In this document: positions 21,916-32,533 of the stretch, one piece after another
Layout of the letters: each line of letters opens with the position of its first letter
Position numbering within the stretch: the first letter of the stretch is position 1
NCBI GenBank assembly: GCA_002049455.2
Contig: KV919058.1
Span: 33,371-97,370, forward strand
DNA from: Porphyra umbilicalis
Taxonomy: Eukaryota; Rhodophyta; Bangiophyceae; Bangiales; Bangiaceae
Reading direction: 5' to 3'
Length of the DNA: 64,000 nucleotides
Notes under the pieces: model-generated
Told to the model about the DNA's origin: nothing
Database searches by the model: none
What the model saw: the letters and a program-made list of their open reading frames with translations, nothing else
Program-made: the position numbers and the translations under genes

Positions 21916-22967
21916 ACCCCCCGCCAGCCGACGGTGGCTTTCACCCCCGACCGGCGCGGCGGCGCGGCGGGCGACGCCGCCCCACCCACCGCCCCGCCGC
22001 TGCCGCGCGTGCACGGCGCCGAGCGGCACCGTCGCGCCATCCCCACTCGCCACGCCGCCGCCCTGGCCGCCGCCCATTGGGGGGACCGACCCGCGCGCCG
22101 CCGCCGCCGTCGCCGGCACGGGGGGGGTGGGGCGGGATGCGCGCCGCACCGGCGGCAGCGCGTCGCATCATGCCATGATGGGTTGAGGTGCCGGGGAGTG
22201 AGGCCTTCCCCCGTGGGGGAGGGGGTGGGGGGTGTGGCGGCGGCGGCGGCGGCAGCGCGGCCGCGTTGCCACCGCGGACGCACCGGGGGCGTGCCGCACA
22301 CGCGCCGGCGCGAGGCAGAGGGCAGCCGCCCGGCAGCGCCGCGCGACAACGGGCGCCGCGCGCGGTTGCGCGCCGCGCGGGGCTCCTTTGTGGGCATTTG
22401 GCCTCTTGGGTCGGGATCACCCGCGCAGCGGTTGCGCAAGACCGTGTTTGGAAAATTCGTTCAGCCACATGCGGCGAATGGACAATGGTTGCTGAGGGCC
22501 AATGCAGAGGGAGTGGCTGAATCCACCCATGCGGGCGGTACTCATGGTTGGTACGGTACTGCGACTGCTGCGTCGCACAGTCGGCTTCCGCATCCTTGAT
22601 GGGCGAATATGCTATTTACAGGAGCACCTTGCAGTGTCTGAAAGGATGCGGCCTTGTTGCCATAGCTTGCGTGTCTTCACGGCGCTCCGGGTGTACTGTA
22701 CTGAAGCGTGCACTTTTCGAAAGACGGGGGTCCAACTACAGCATCCAAGAACAAAAAATCGGCGCGTACCGTACTGTGGGAGAGTACGGTCGGCAGACGA
22801 ATGTGGCGTCATTCTGCGAAAAAACGCCAAACGCGATCACCGCCCCTCACGTGAGGGGCGGTGATCACGAGCACAGCGCCGTGGCGAGAGATGCGGTCGC
22901 GCGAGCGGCACGCGCAACGCAACGAGCTGCCGCCGCACGAACGAATCTAGTCGCGATTCTGCATCTG
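21437..22967. other. GC-rich upstream region of the PI-PLC gene
   Basis: It includes the longest C-run of the window (about 21888-21915, with an A interruption) and probably the promoter of the PI-PLC gene. The palindrome CCGCCCCTCACGTGAGGGGCGG lies at 22842-22863. No gene was recognised. Confidence 0.45.
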
Positions 22968-23420
22968 CTGCGCAGTGCTCCTCAAGGCGTGGGCGCACGC
23001 CAGCCCATTTTCGCAAGAATTTCTTGTCAGACGACATGTTGCAGCACAAGATCTTCTGGTCGCGTGAACATGTGCAGCAAGTTCTTGTCTTTTCACGGTT
23101 GGTGGGTAGAGCCTGGATATGTGTTGCTGATCCCCTGATTTTGTCCTCATCGGCCAAGACCGGGACTGCTTTGTAAAATAGGCCATCCATTGGTCTAGAA
23201 AAGCTAAAACAGCTGCTGAGTGCGTATTTACGATAAGCTGCCAATCAGTGCTCCAGAATCTTGACCCGAAGAGCATGGCGCGCCCTCATCGCAAGTTTTT
23301 TGCTGGGTTCGATACGTGCGGTTCTTGACGCACTTTGAAGCGCAGTTCTGCAGCCAGAAAACGTGTTCTCTTGCACTCACAGTCTGCACCGCCGCGAGAC
23401 CCTTCATGTGATATGAACTT
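22968..23420 (+). repeat. Left part of a transposon related to 47217-48326
   Basis: It begins GCGCAGTGCTCCTCAAGGCG and continues CAAGAATTTCTTGTCAGACG and CTGCACCGCCGCGAG, matching the element at 47217 over several hundred bases. An insert at about 23115-23215 includes an L-like terminus (TTGCTGATCCCCTGATTTTG). The right end is missing. Confidence 0.7.
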
Positions 23421-23500
23421 TACAGTCGTTCCACACATTTTCCGACATTCGGGCGGCATCAACATTGACCAGCACATGTGACAAGTCGAAGATATTCCAT

Positions 23501-24039
23501 TCCAGGCACGTGCGTGCAATACCCTGGCCTTCAGGGCGCTGGCGCGCTCGGCAACGCATTGACACCAGGCACGCCGGCCGGCTCTATGGCCGCGAGCGCG
23601 CACGGGGGCACGTGCAGCCACGTTGCCGTGATGGGGGGGGCGTCGGGCGGGGAAAGGGGTGCCGCCTCCGCCACCGCAGCGGCGGCGGCCCGCCGGCGTC
23701 GCGCGGCGCCCACGGGCGAGGCCGTCCGTCCGCCACGCAGCGCACCTGCGCACGGTGGGCAGGGCGGCCGACACGGCGCACGGGCGGGCGGGTGGGACTG
23801 ATCGCCGCGCGGCGAGGCGCCTGCAATCGCGCCGCTAGATAGCGTCAGCAACCGCCTACTCGCCACCGCAACAGAAGACAGCGCGCAGGCACGATCACCC
23901 GCGGGTCATCGTGGGCGCGTCAAGCCCCGGAAGTCGCTGCGCGCGGTCACCGCGCAAAACTTGGGGCGGTAGAGGGGTCACGGGGGCAGGCGCCGTCCGG
24001 GTCCAGTGACCCCTGTGGCAGAACAGTCCTTCTCAGCCC
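23501..24039 (+). mobile_element. R1 repeat element, copy 4, right end missing
   Basis: It starts TCCAGGCACGTGCGTGCAAT and follows R1 to CAGTCCTTCTCAGCC, where similarity stops. The Tc1 element begins 72 bp further on. Confidence 0.8.
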
Positions 24040-24111
24040 TTTTGCGCCCCAAAAACGCCTGGCCGAGGCCAGAAAAGGCACGAAATGGAAGGGCCTGTCT
24101 CCATTGTTGTA

Positions 24112-25595
24112 CTGTCCCCTGCCAATATCGTTTGTCCACCCTAGATTTGGACCCTCTGGCTCATTGGACTTCGCGAAAATCTCCCAAGAATGTGATCGAG
24201 GAGCACCTGCAAGGCCACTTCTCCTGGCGAAGCGTTGCCACACGCTGCTATGGCTTTTTCACATAAAAGCAGTGCCCAAGGCGGCACACGACCTGGAAAA
24301 AAAAAGAGGAGCACCACGACACCATGGCAGGCCACAACCGCGTCTCCCTCACCCCCCAGCAAGTCTCATCGATTAAAGAGATGGCTGACAAAAACAACAG
24401 CAACGGCGTCATCGCGGCGGCGCTCGACATCAAGAAGAGCACGGTGGCCTACGTCGCCAAGCAGTTGCGGAGCCCCCCTGCGCCCCCCAAGATTCACGGC
24501 CGCGGGCGTCCCCGCCTCCTGACGGCTCGAGACTCCCGCTCGCTGGCCCGCATCGTCAAGGCCAACCGTTTCGGCTCCCTCAACGCGATTACGGAGCTGG
24601 TCAACACGAGCCGCACTAAGCGCGTCTCTGCACGGACCATCGAGCGGGAGATGGTACGCATGGGCTACAAGTCGATGGAGCCGGCTGTCAAGCCATGGGT
24701 ATCTCACAAGAACAAGGGCAAACGTGTCCAATGGGCGCTAGAGTGGCGGTCATGGGTGGAGGAGTGGTCATTTGTCTTCTTTACGGACGAGAGCTCTTTC
24801 GAGGTCCGCCGCCCCACCCGTGCCCGCATTTGGCTCGTGGAGGGCGAGCGCTACTCCCCTATCTGCCTAAGGCCTTCGTTCAAGAGCGGGCGCCAGTCGG
24901 TGATGGTGTGGGGCGGCTTCTCGGCGCGCGGTCGCACCCCGCTCTACCGCGTAAAGGGCTCGATGCAGTCCGACCAGTACGAGGAGGTGCTCGGAGACCT
25001 GGTCTACCACCACATTGTGGCCGACTTTGGGTCTCCTGGCGGTGCCTGGCTGCAGGAGGACCTGGCTCCGTGCCACGCCTCGAAGCGGTCGAAGGCAGCC
25101 AAGGCGGACCTGGGCTTTTACGTCCTCCCGTGCATAGGTCAGAGCCCGGACCTGAATCCCATAGAGAACACGTGGGGGGAGCTGGACAGGCGACTGCGGG
25201 AGCGCGCGGTGGCACCCACGAACAAGGATGACCTGAACCAGGCGCTGTGTGAGGAGTGGGAGGCCATGCCGGCCGACTTCTTCACCGCCCTCGTGGAGTC
25301 CATGCCGCGTCGGGTGGAGGCGGTCATCGATGCCAAGGGTGGGGGCATCAAGTACTAGGCCGTCAAAGAGAGGGGAGGGAGAAGGAGAAGGGAGGGGGGG
25401 CGGGGGGGGGAGCCGCATCTTGTGGATGCTGGGTAGCTTGGATGCATAAGGGAGGGAGAGAGAAACAAACGTGTCGACGCGCCCAAGTCGTGGCCGCTGC
25501 CTGCAGTATCGCTGGATAGAGGCCTGTTGGATTCTTGACAAAATGATTTTGGGACTTGACTTGTGAAATGGGCAAACGATACTGGCAGGGGACTG
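24112..25595 (+). mobile_element. Complete Tc1/mariner element (1484 bp)
   Basis: TA lies at both ends (24110-24111 and 25596-25597). The inverted termini are CTGTCCCCTGCCAATATCG on the left and, read from the right, CAGTCCCCTGCCAGTATCG, with 24 of 27 bases matching. The only gene is an uninterrupted DD34E transposase. Length, termini, target site and gene all fit a Tc1-like element, and the lack of damage suggests recent activity. Confidence 0.93.
24324..25358 (+). CDS. Tc1-family transposase (DD34E)
   Basis: This is a 344-residue protein, a normal Tc1 length. The start is the ATG at 24324 (ACACCATGG). Residues about 8-50 form a paired-like helix-turn-helix (LTPQQVSSIKEMADKNN ... KKSTVAYVAKQL), followed by a GRGRPR AT-hook-like motif near residue 60 and a second helical DNA-binding part (SARTIEREMVRMGY). 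The catalytic triad is Asp155 (FFTDESSFE), Asp246 (QEDLAPCHASK) and Glu281 (SPDLNPIENTWGELDRRL), with 34 residues between the last two. The usual DNAPCH motif is DLAPCH here. The protein would act in the nucleus, cutting at the element's own termini and inserting at TA. There is no stop or frameshift. Confidence 0.95.
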   Translation: MAGHNRVSLTPQQVSSIKEMADKNNSNGVIAAALDIKKSTVAYVAKQLRSPPAPPKIHGRGRPRLLTARDSRSLARIVKANRFGSLNAITELVNTSRTKRVSARTIEREMVRMGYKSMEPAVKPWVSHKNKGKRVQWALEWRSWVEEWSFVFFTDESSFEVRRPTRARIWLVEGERYSPICLRPSFKSGRQSVMVWGGFSARGRTPLYRVKGSMQSDQYEEVLGDLVYHHIVADFGSPGGAWLQEDLAPCHASKRSKAAKADLGFYVLPCIGQSPDLNPIENTWGELDRRLRERAVAPTNKDDLNQALCEEWEAMPADFFTALVESMPRRVEAVIDAKGGGIKY

Positions 25596-25783
25596 TACCC
25601 ATGGCGGAGAAACTGACGGCTCTCTCACACGTGCTGGGGACAATAGCTCCCTGCCGAGAACTCTTGCATCGATTGTTGCTCCCGTCCCGACTTGTCATTG
25701 GCCAGTCGAGTTAACTGAGAACTCCTTTTGAGATCCATCATGCGTCTTTCAATGGCAGTGCTTGATCGGGTCACTCTTCATAA

Positions 25784-26275
25784 GGCCCACTCTACACGGC
25801 GGCAGCACATGCACGTGTTGGTGCCCAAATCACAGCGGAAGTCCTGCACAAACACGTGATTTGACATCGGCCGTCTCGGCGGTACACGAGCAATATTGAG
25901 CACGACCAGCTGGAAACTTGAATTCTGGAACTGGCAGATCAGATCACACTTTGTCGCGAGGCACGTTGCCGGAGCTGGCGGCACACGCTTGTCCAATCAT
26001 TCGTGCGGAACCGTCAGCGGCCCAAACGAAATTCTCCTTTCCAAGCACGTTCACGTGTGCGAGATATAAAAAAAAATCTCGCACACGTGAACGTGCTCGG
26101 CCCAAAAGGGCCAAATCAGCCGGTTTTGGCTGATAATTCGTTCGTGCGCGAGATCCCGTAATCTCACTAGTACAGCCTAAAGTGGTCAAAGCGATTGGAG
26201 CGTGATTGGAACGACGCACTCCCATTGGCTAGCACGTGTCTGAGCACGCCGTGCACGCGCCGTGTAGAGTGGGCC
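25784..26275. mobile_element. Harbinger/Tourist-like MITE (492 bp)
   Basis: The inverted termini GGCCCACTCTACACGGCG are flanked on both sides by TAA (25781-25783 and 26276-26278), the 3-bp target duplication typical of PIF/Harbinger. There is no coding capacity. It contains the perfect hairpin at 26044-26097. Confidence 0.88.
26044..26097. repeat. Perfect 22-bp hairpin with A-rich loop
   Basis: The left arm (26044-26065) contains GCACGTTCACGTGTGCGAGA. The right arm (26076-26097) is its exact reverse complement, around the 10-base loop ATAAAAAAAA. It lies inside the 25784 MITE. Confidence 0.9.
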
Positions 26276-26296
26276 TAATAGACGGTCAACAAGATA

Positions 26297-26485
26297 CAGT
26301 CTTTCTCCATTTTTGTCGCTTCCGTTCTTGTCCAGGGGGGGATAGCAACGAACGCGGTCGACCGGCCTCTACGGTACAATCAATGGCGATCGTGTCTCCC
26401 GATCATCGTCTTCTGCACGAGAAATGTGGGCTACTTTCTGGTCGTACGATCGCCATAGAGGGTGGACAGCATTGGAGAAAGACTG
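26297..26485. mobile_element. Tc1-like MITE (189 bp)
   Basis: The inverted ends CAGTCTTTCTCCA are flanked by TA (26295-26296 and 26486-26487). The CAGTC start resembles the termini of the complete Tc1 element at 24112, so that transposase is a candidate mobiliser. Confidence 0.82.
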
Positions 26486-26639
26486 TACCCTGCCAATTTG
26501 GTTAGGCAGCGGCTCATTTTGTGCGAGAGACCAGCAGAGGTTGATCTCGTCTAGTGTCTATTCTACCACAGAATCGCATCAAATGATGCGGTGCTGCGCA
26601 TCAAATGATAAGAGGCCTTTCTGACGCACCATGAGATAG

Positions 26640-27487
26640 CCAAAATGTCCTCACAACGCCCCAAGTAGCACCCTCGATACGCGCAATATAAGTCATGTGG
26701 CACCCATACTATGCTCTCATATGGCATGTTTGTATTAAGACTGGGTGCCTGTCCCCAACCAAGGTGCACAGCCGCCACCTGCTGAATCACGTACACCCCC
26801 CTGAACACTTTCTCTTTGCGACGCCTTGCTGACGCCCTTTTGAGTTGGGGCGTTAGAGCGTCTCCACCAATGGCTCCAACCGTCCAAAGAGCCAAACGTG
26901 GCACCTTTCGGCCGTTTGGACGGTTGGAGCACTGGTGGCTGGGATCCGCTCCAAAACTAGGGTGTGACGGGGCTGTGACGGCCCAAAAATAGACCGGTTC
27001 ACATTTTCTAATCCCTTAGTGCATCTCGTGGTGGCCTCGCGGGATCGCCCTTCTTTTGGAGCTTGAACGGCAGCGCCACTCCAAACAGGCCTGTTTGGAG
27101 ACGCCCCGAGTCGTTTGGCCAACCCCTGGTTCCCTGTTCGAACCACGAAAGCCAATGGAAAGCGTGACCCGTGGCTTGCAGACAGTTGCGAGACGATCTG
27201 GCAGTCATGGAGATTCTCTGTAGTGCATCTGTGTGAATACTGGCGTGCCACAAAAGAGGCCCACCGCCAGAGACGTCGAGACGAGCCCAAGTTTGAGACG
27301 TGATCTGCTTAGTCTTGGCTCTGCGTTTGGAGAGCCAGTGACAGCACCACACGTTGTGCACACGTGGCCGTTGGGTTGGACGGTTGGCTCCATTGGTGGA
27401 GTCTTAGGGGCGGACGACGCCCAAATGACGCCCTAGTGACGCCCTTAACGACGCCCTTAACGATGCCCCTGGCGTTCTGGGCAACCC
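26640..27487. mobile_element. MITE family D378, copy 2, interrupted by H548
   Basis: Bases about 26650-26852 and 27407-27487 match 52360-52673 (CCCCAAGTAGCACCCTC, GGGTGCCTGTCCC, GACGCCCAAATGACGCCCT). The right end GCAACCC is followed by TA. The left terminus is diverged or lost. It is split by H548 copy 2 at 26856-27403. Confidence 0.75.
26856..27403 (-). mobile_element. MITE family H548, copy 2 (complete, 548 bp)
   Basis: The termini are inverted: GAGCGTCTCCACCAATGG on the left, GACTCCACCAATGGAGCC read from the right. TTA flanks both sides (26853-26855 and 27404-27406). The homologous empty site at about 52590 reads GGGGCATTCGGGGCG, so a single TTA-like triplet was duplicated. It is a PIF/Harbinger-type non-autonomous element. 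Confidence 0.88.
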
Positions 27488-27537
27488 TAATTTTGTCGGC
27501 TCGGAGAGAGATTCGAGGTTGAGGGGCTGTGCTGGTA

Positions 27538-27668
27538 CAGTGCGTTCTCGGTATTAGAGAATCGTACAAAAAAGAATATGAGTCGCGAGTCTTCCATTCC
27601 AGTCCGTGTGGGCCACTTTTTCTTCATATTGAGCCGAATCAGCTGTCTCTTATAACGAGAACGCACTG
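27538..27668. mobile_element. Short TA-flanked MITE (131 bp)
   Basis: The inverted ends CAGTGCGTTCTCG, extended by a GTATTAGAGA / TCTCTTATAA pair, are flanked by TA at 27536-27537 and 27669-27670. Confidence 0.85.
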
Positions 27669-27689
27669 TACAGTCATTGTACGCTTTTA

Positions 27690-27822
27690 CAGCCGATCTC
27701 TCAAAAACCTCGCACGCCAACTGTCACACAACTCTTACAAATCGGCCTGCAGGGGGTCGCAGAGGCCGATTTGTAAGAGTGGTGCAACAGTTGGCGTGCG
27801 AGGTTTTTTGCGAGAACGGCTG
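27690..27822. mobile_element. Foldback MITE FB133, copy 1
   Basis: Almost the entire 133 bp is one inverted repeat, with arms of about 58 bp beginning CAGCCGTTCTCGCAAAAAAC or close variants and ending AAATCGGCCT, around a short GGGGGTCGCAG-type loop. TA lies on each side (27688-27689 and 27823-27824). Confidence 0.9.
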
Positions 27823-27824
27823 TA

Positions 27825-29124
27825 AAGCAGGGTGACGCACTTTGTAGCCCACTCCTGTGAAAACAGTAGCCCCTAGGAATCTGGAGACATTGTGGGACGA
27901 TCGAGCCCGAATCCGACCAAGGAAGGACAGCGAGGCTCCTTCAATCGCCAGATCAGCCTGCTTACTAGGCAACGATCGCAGTCGATTAGACGCAATTGGA
28001 GTGGAGGACGGGCCAGCGAGGTCCGAATTGGGGTGCAGGGCACCCACCCGACGCCCAAGTCGCGCGCACGCTCTGCATGACTGGCCCGCACACAAGCATG
28101 CACGCCAGGGTGCGTGCCCACCACCACCATGTGCACCAGCTGTCGCCGAGTGTCGGCGTCTTCTGTGGTGTTGACCTACCGCGGCGCGCTCGCGTCGCGA
28201 ACGCACCCATGGGTGCACGCCATGCTACACGCAGCACGTACTGTACGCGTACAGCCCCTGCCTGCGAGTGTTAACACTTTTCACCGTAAGGAATGGAGCA
28301 CCACCGCACGCCCCACCGATCCCTCGTGTCCACTGCGTCGTACCGTTCCCCCTCGTGCGCATGGCACATGAGCGAGGCGAGGAGCACGCAAGATGCCAGT
28401 ACAATGAGCTTGTTCATCAAACCGTGCACATGTTAGACGCTGACCTGTCTTGCTCGTCTTTTTCTTGCTGCTTATGCCGTGCGTGTGCTATGGTGTGTAT
28501 GTTGTGCTGTTCATTCTGCTATATGTTCTCTCGATGCCAATGCGTCTGGAAGACGCACCTTGCGCAATCTCCATGACTCCCGGCCCCGTCGAGGTGGCGA
28601 CTTGCCCCGTCCGAGCTCTACCCTCCACTTTCCCACCTCTGTCACTTGACAGGGTCCTTCCCCAACGTTTGAGTTTTGACGTTTTTCTTTCCGTTTTCCG
28701 AGGGTAACCGCTGCCGAACTTTTCTGTCAGGTGGATCAAGAGGGGGTGGGAAGGGTGGCATGGGGTCGATGCTTGCACCGGTCTGTCCACTGGACTGCCG
28801 ATCGTTTGTCTGGTCGGGCAGGAGGGGGAGAGGGGACGGGTCGGGTCGGCGGTCGTCACGATCCGCCCGATGTGATGCGCAGCGTTTGTGTTCTCTTCTT
28901 TTCCACATATGGTGCGAAATCCAACAACTTGCCTGTCAGTGCTGCTTGGATGTGCGTTTACCGCCTCACCGACCGTGTCCTTCGCGTACGCGAGTTTTCT
29001 GTTCGCCGCCATTGCACGTGGACGAGACCCACTTCTCCAAGACTTTGCCACTGACTTGCAGCGACTGTCGCCACACCAGATACATACCTCTTGCTTCCTA
29101 ATCGATGCATGAGATGGTCCCACT
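27825..29124. other. Intergenic region
   Basis: No gene was recognised. Mixed-composition DNA has ORFs up to about 210 codons on the minus strand (28488-29123) without domain, signal or good start. Transposon-derived sequence is possible but no ends were found. Confidence 0.4.
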
Positions 29125-29605
29125 GCATATTTTTCTTGTGTCTCAGTTCTTGAGGAACGACTTCTCGTGGCTGGGTTTGTGGGGGACGACTGCCGGTGCC
29201 TCAGTTCGCGGAGGACGACTTCCGGTTGATCAAATGGTGCACTGCAGATTTTGCTTGTGCTTTAGTTCGTCGGTGACGACTCCTTGTGCCTGAGGTTTTA
29301 GGGGGCGACAGCTCGTGCCTTGGGTTTGTGAGCAATGACTGCTTGCTTGTGCTTTGGTTTTGCGAGCGATGACTGCTTGTGCCTTCGTTTTGTGAGCAAT
29401 GACTGTTTGTGTCTGAGTTTGTGGGGGACGACTGCTTGTGCCTTAGGTAGTAGGCAATGACTGCGGGTGCCTGGGTTTACAGGGGACGCCCGCTTGTGCT
29501 TTAGATCCTCAACTACGGCTGCTTGCGTCTGACTTTGTCAGGGACGAATGGTTGTGCGATGTTTCGCGGGCGACGACTGCTGTTGACTTGGTGCATGGAC
29601 TAAGA
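29125..29605. repeat. Degenerate minisatellite, unit about 33-40 bp
   Basis: At least a dozen loosely conserved units of the form GACGACTGCTTGTGCCTTAG followed by GTTTGTGGG are present. It lies just beyond the 3' end of the minus-strand pogo copy and may belong to that element. Confidence 0.75.
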
Positions 29606-29732
29606 CTGGGGGCCGGCTCGTGAACTATTCTATGCTCCTGCTTTATGTTGTCCGGGCCTGCGCTTATATGTCAGCCGCAGGAACCCTTTGCACGAAAATG
29701 TCTGTGTCTTTTACTCATTCGTCCTCTTCATC

Positions 29733-32533
29733 TTACTCTGGCTCATCCTCAGCTTCAGCGTCCGTCTCTCCCGCCGAAGACACTGCCCACAGCTCGGCGT
29801 CGGCAGTGTATAGGATGGCCTCTGCATCAATCTCTAAACCGAGCCACGTCTCCACCACACGCGCACGCTCCACCCCCCCAGCGTCACCAAAACACCGTGC
29901 ACCTAGAGAGCAGCCCTGGATGCTCGTCAACACTCGTTCTACGTCCTCTCCGACAGACCGTAAGGAGTGTCGATATGACCCGTGCATTGCCGTCACCGGC
30001 GCCTCCATGAACGTCGGCAAATTTTGCGCTTTTACCCAGCAGTGCAAAATGGTTGCAGGGTCCATCGCCTCCCATTCCGCTTGGACAATCTAGGACATGT
30101 CCTGGAGGTTGGCTTGCGAACCGTCGCGCACGCCGCGCACAGGTCGCGGCGAGGCGGCCCGCCTCCGCGCAGGACGCGACCTCCGCTTACTTGCGGGGTG
30201 AAGGGTGGTGGGCGTCTCGGCGGCGGCGGTCCACACGTTGGGCACCGGGGGAGCCGGGTCAGCCGGCAGCTCGGTCACAGTGGGAGGCGTGACGATTGGG
30301 GTGTCGGCCAAGACGTGGCCGACACTGGATCCACCGAGCCCGTCCGCCACGCGAGTTGCGCCCGAGATGCGTGTCTCGTTCGAGGTGGTCGATGGGGCAG
30401 CCGCTCGCGCGCTCGCCAAATCGCTCACCGGCTCGCCCGCCGGGGCACCCTCGGGGGGTACAGTGGAGACACCCGACTGAACTCCTTGCTCCACAACGCC
30501 TTGAGCACCCCCGGACGACAAAGATCCGGGACCGACCGGTCCCGCCCCAGATGACATACTGGGGCTAGATTCAGCCATATCACCCAATGGGAGTACTGGC
30601 GCTTCCCCCAGCCGAAAGGTGTACCTCCAGGAGAAGCGCGGCGTTGTCCGCGCCGATCTCGGGAGAAATTCCGCAGCCAGCGTGGCACCCCCTGCTTCCA
30701 TCCAGGCACCTGCCTCACCCAGGGCGCCCCCAAACGCATACCTGACGCGACCTGTGCCACCCCTCTCTGTGGAGCGCTCAAGCGGCACGCTTGTGGAGCC
30801 ACCAGGACCGGTACTTGGGGTCGAAGGGTTGGCGCCTCCAAACTCGGCGCCCTCAATCTCTTGGTAGGCGGTCGCGGCTGTGGCTGAACTCGTCGCAGTG
30901 TCGCTGCTACGTTTCCACTCGCGTGGGGCTGCGCCAGCCTCACTGGCGGCGGCATCGCCGCCAATGGTGGATGGGCTATCACTACAGCCAACACGGCCAA
31001 CAGGGGCGCACGCTGCTCCTCCGGCCGGCTCCTGGCCGCCACTGCTCCTGGAGCGGCACGAGGCAGCGCTGTCTGTACTGGATCGAGAGCCATACCGGCT
31101 TCCAGTGGGCCCAGGAGAGGGTGTAACTGCCTCGTCGCCCGCCGTGGCAACACCGCTGGCCGCTCAATCCGTCTGGATGGATTCAGGGCTAGCAGCTACC
31201 GACACGGGTCACCCTTGCCCACCTGAGTCCAGAGGCGGCCCATTCGCCCGAGCCACAGCGCTCGGAGCCAGCCTCGACCGCTCAAAAGACCCGAGAATCA
31301 AACTCAAAAGACTTCCTTTGTAGCACCTCTTCAGTGCGGGAATAATGCCAGCATCGAAAGGCTGATGCACGGACGTGACGTTAGGTGGAAGAGGGCATAT
31401 AGCGACTTGTGGGTGCCGTGTGCTCCGCAATAGTCGACGACAAGGACACGGGGTAGCCTCGTTCTTGCCCGGACGGCCGGTAAAAAGACGGTGTTTAACC
31501 GTTTCTGGTACACGTCGCCACCCATCCAGGCCGACGGTTGGGAGAAGTAGGGAAGGGGGCATGGGGCTCGTGGGGACTTCAAGCACAAGTGTACCGCCGC
31601 CTTGCCAATGATTGCCACTGGGATCTTGAGAGACCCCGTAGCGTTGACTGCAAGCACCAGGGTCACGCGATCCTTGTTCTTCACGGCCTTGCTGCCTCTA
31701 GCCCGGCGTCTGCTGCCCGCCGAAACATACGCACGATTTGGGAGACACCGAAAGTAGAGACCGGTCTCGTCCATATTATAAATCTGCTCCGGGTTGAACG
31801 CCTCGAGTTGAGAACAGATCTCTTCCATCTGCTGTCGCAAGGCCTCCACGTCAGCCGCTGCCGACCCGCCGGTACCCCAGAGGGAGATATTCACGAGGGT
31901 GTGCCGCTTCGCCCACCTGCGCACAAAACCCGCCGACGCGGAGAATCCTGTGACTCCGAGGTTGGCCGCAATCTCCTCTGCTCGCTGGCGCAACACCGCC
32001 ATCGTTAGGGGCACGGATTTTGCTCCCAGTCCGGCACAAATGTTGCACCACCGCCGCAACTCAAGGTCGACGTCCGAAAAGGAAGTAGATCGCCGAAGCC
32101 GCCTTGTGGTCCCGGGCTCCTTCCTATACCGCTTGCGGAGGATCTCACGTCGACTCCACGCATCTTGAATGGCCGACTCTGAGACGGACTTGGGAAATGC
32201 TTCTTTGATATCTGCCCACGTCCTATACGCGCCCGACTCCTTCATCTCAATCATCTTGAGCTTTTCGTCGATCGTTAACAATTGGCGCGGTTTGCACATC
32301 GTACCAGCGCCGCCCCTTGTGGCTCGAGGCGGAGGGCGAGTCGCGGTAGGCCCGATGATCTTGTTTGACGCCACGGCTGCGGCGGATGCCGCGGATGCGG
32401 CAATGTCGATCGAGTGCCGCGTCTCACGCGACGGGGACGGGTAGACCTCCTGCACTGCTGCTTGAGCTACCGCCTTGGCCGTAGCGCTTACATTTCTTAC
32501 ACGCTGGTGGCTTACGCCAGTTTGATCAGCCAT
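29733..32533 (-). pseudogene. pogo-type transposase, disrupted by one frameshift and one nonsense codon
   Basis: The start is the ATG at 32533. An Ala-rich N-terminus precedes a CENP-B-like helix-turn-helix (LLTIDEKLKMIEMKESGAY). The first catalytic Asp is in IYNMDETG (31769-31771) and the second in VDYCGAH (31433-31435). Immediately afterwards the frame shifts by one; in the other frame ICPLPPNVTSVHQPFDAGII supplies the third Asp. A long Ala/Pro/Gly linker then leads to RGVRDGSQANLQDMS, a TAG at 30090-30092, and in the same frame the conserved end (AEWEAMDPATILHCWVK ... ) to 29733. The + copy at 43943 has Glu where the TAG lies, so this is a GAG-to-TAG change. The protein is related to but clearly diverged from that copy, so both belong to one family. 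Confidence 0.88.

Noticed and set aside
28488-29123. A minus-strand ORF of 211 codons
   Set aside because: It has no recognisable domain, mixed composition and no supporting context. It is kept only as an unannotated possibility.
29125-29605. CRISPR-like array
   Set aside because: The units are contiguous and degenerate with no unique spacers, and the genome is eukaryotic.
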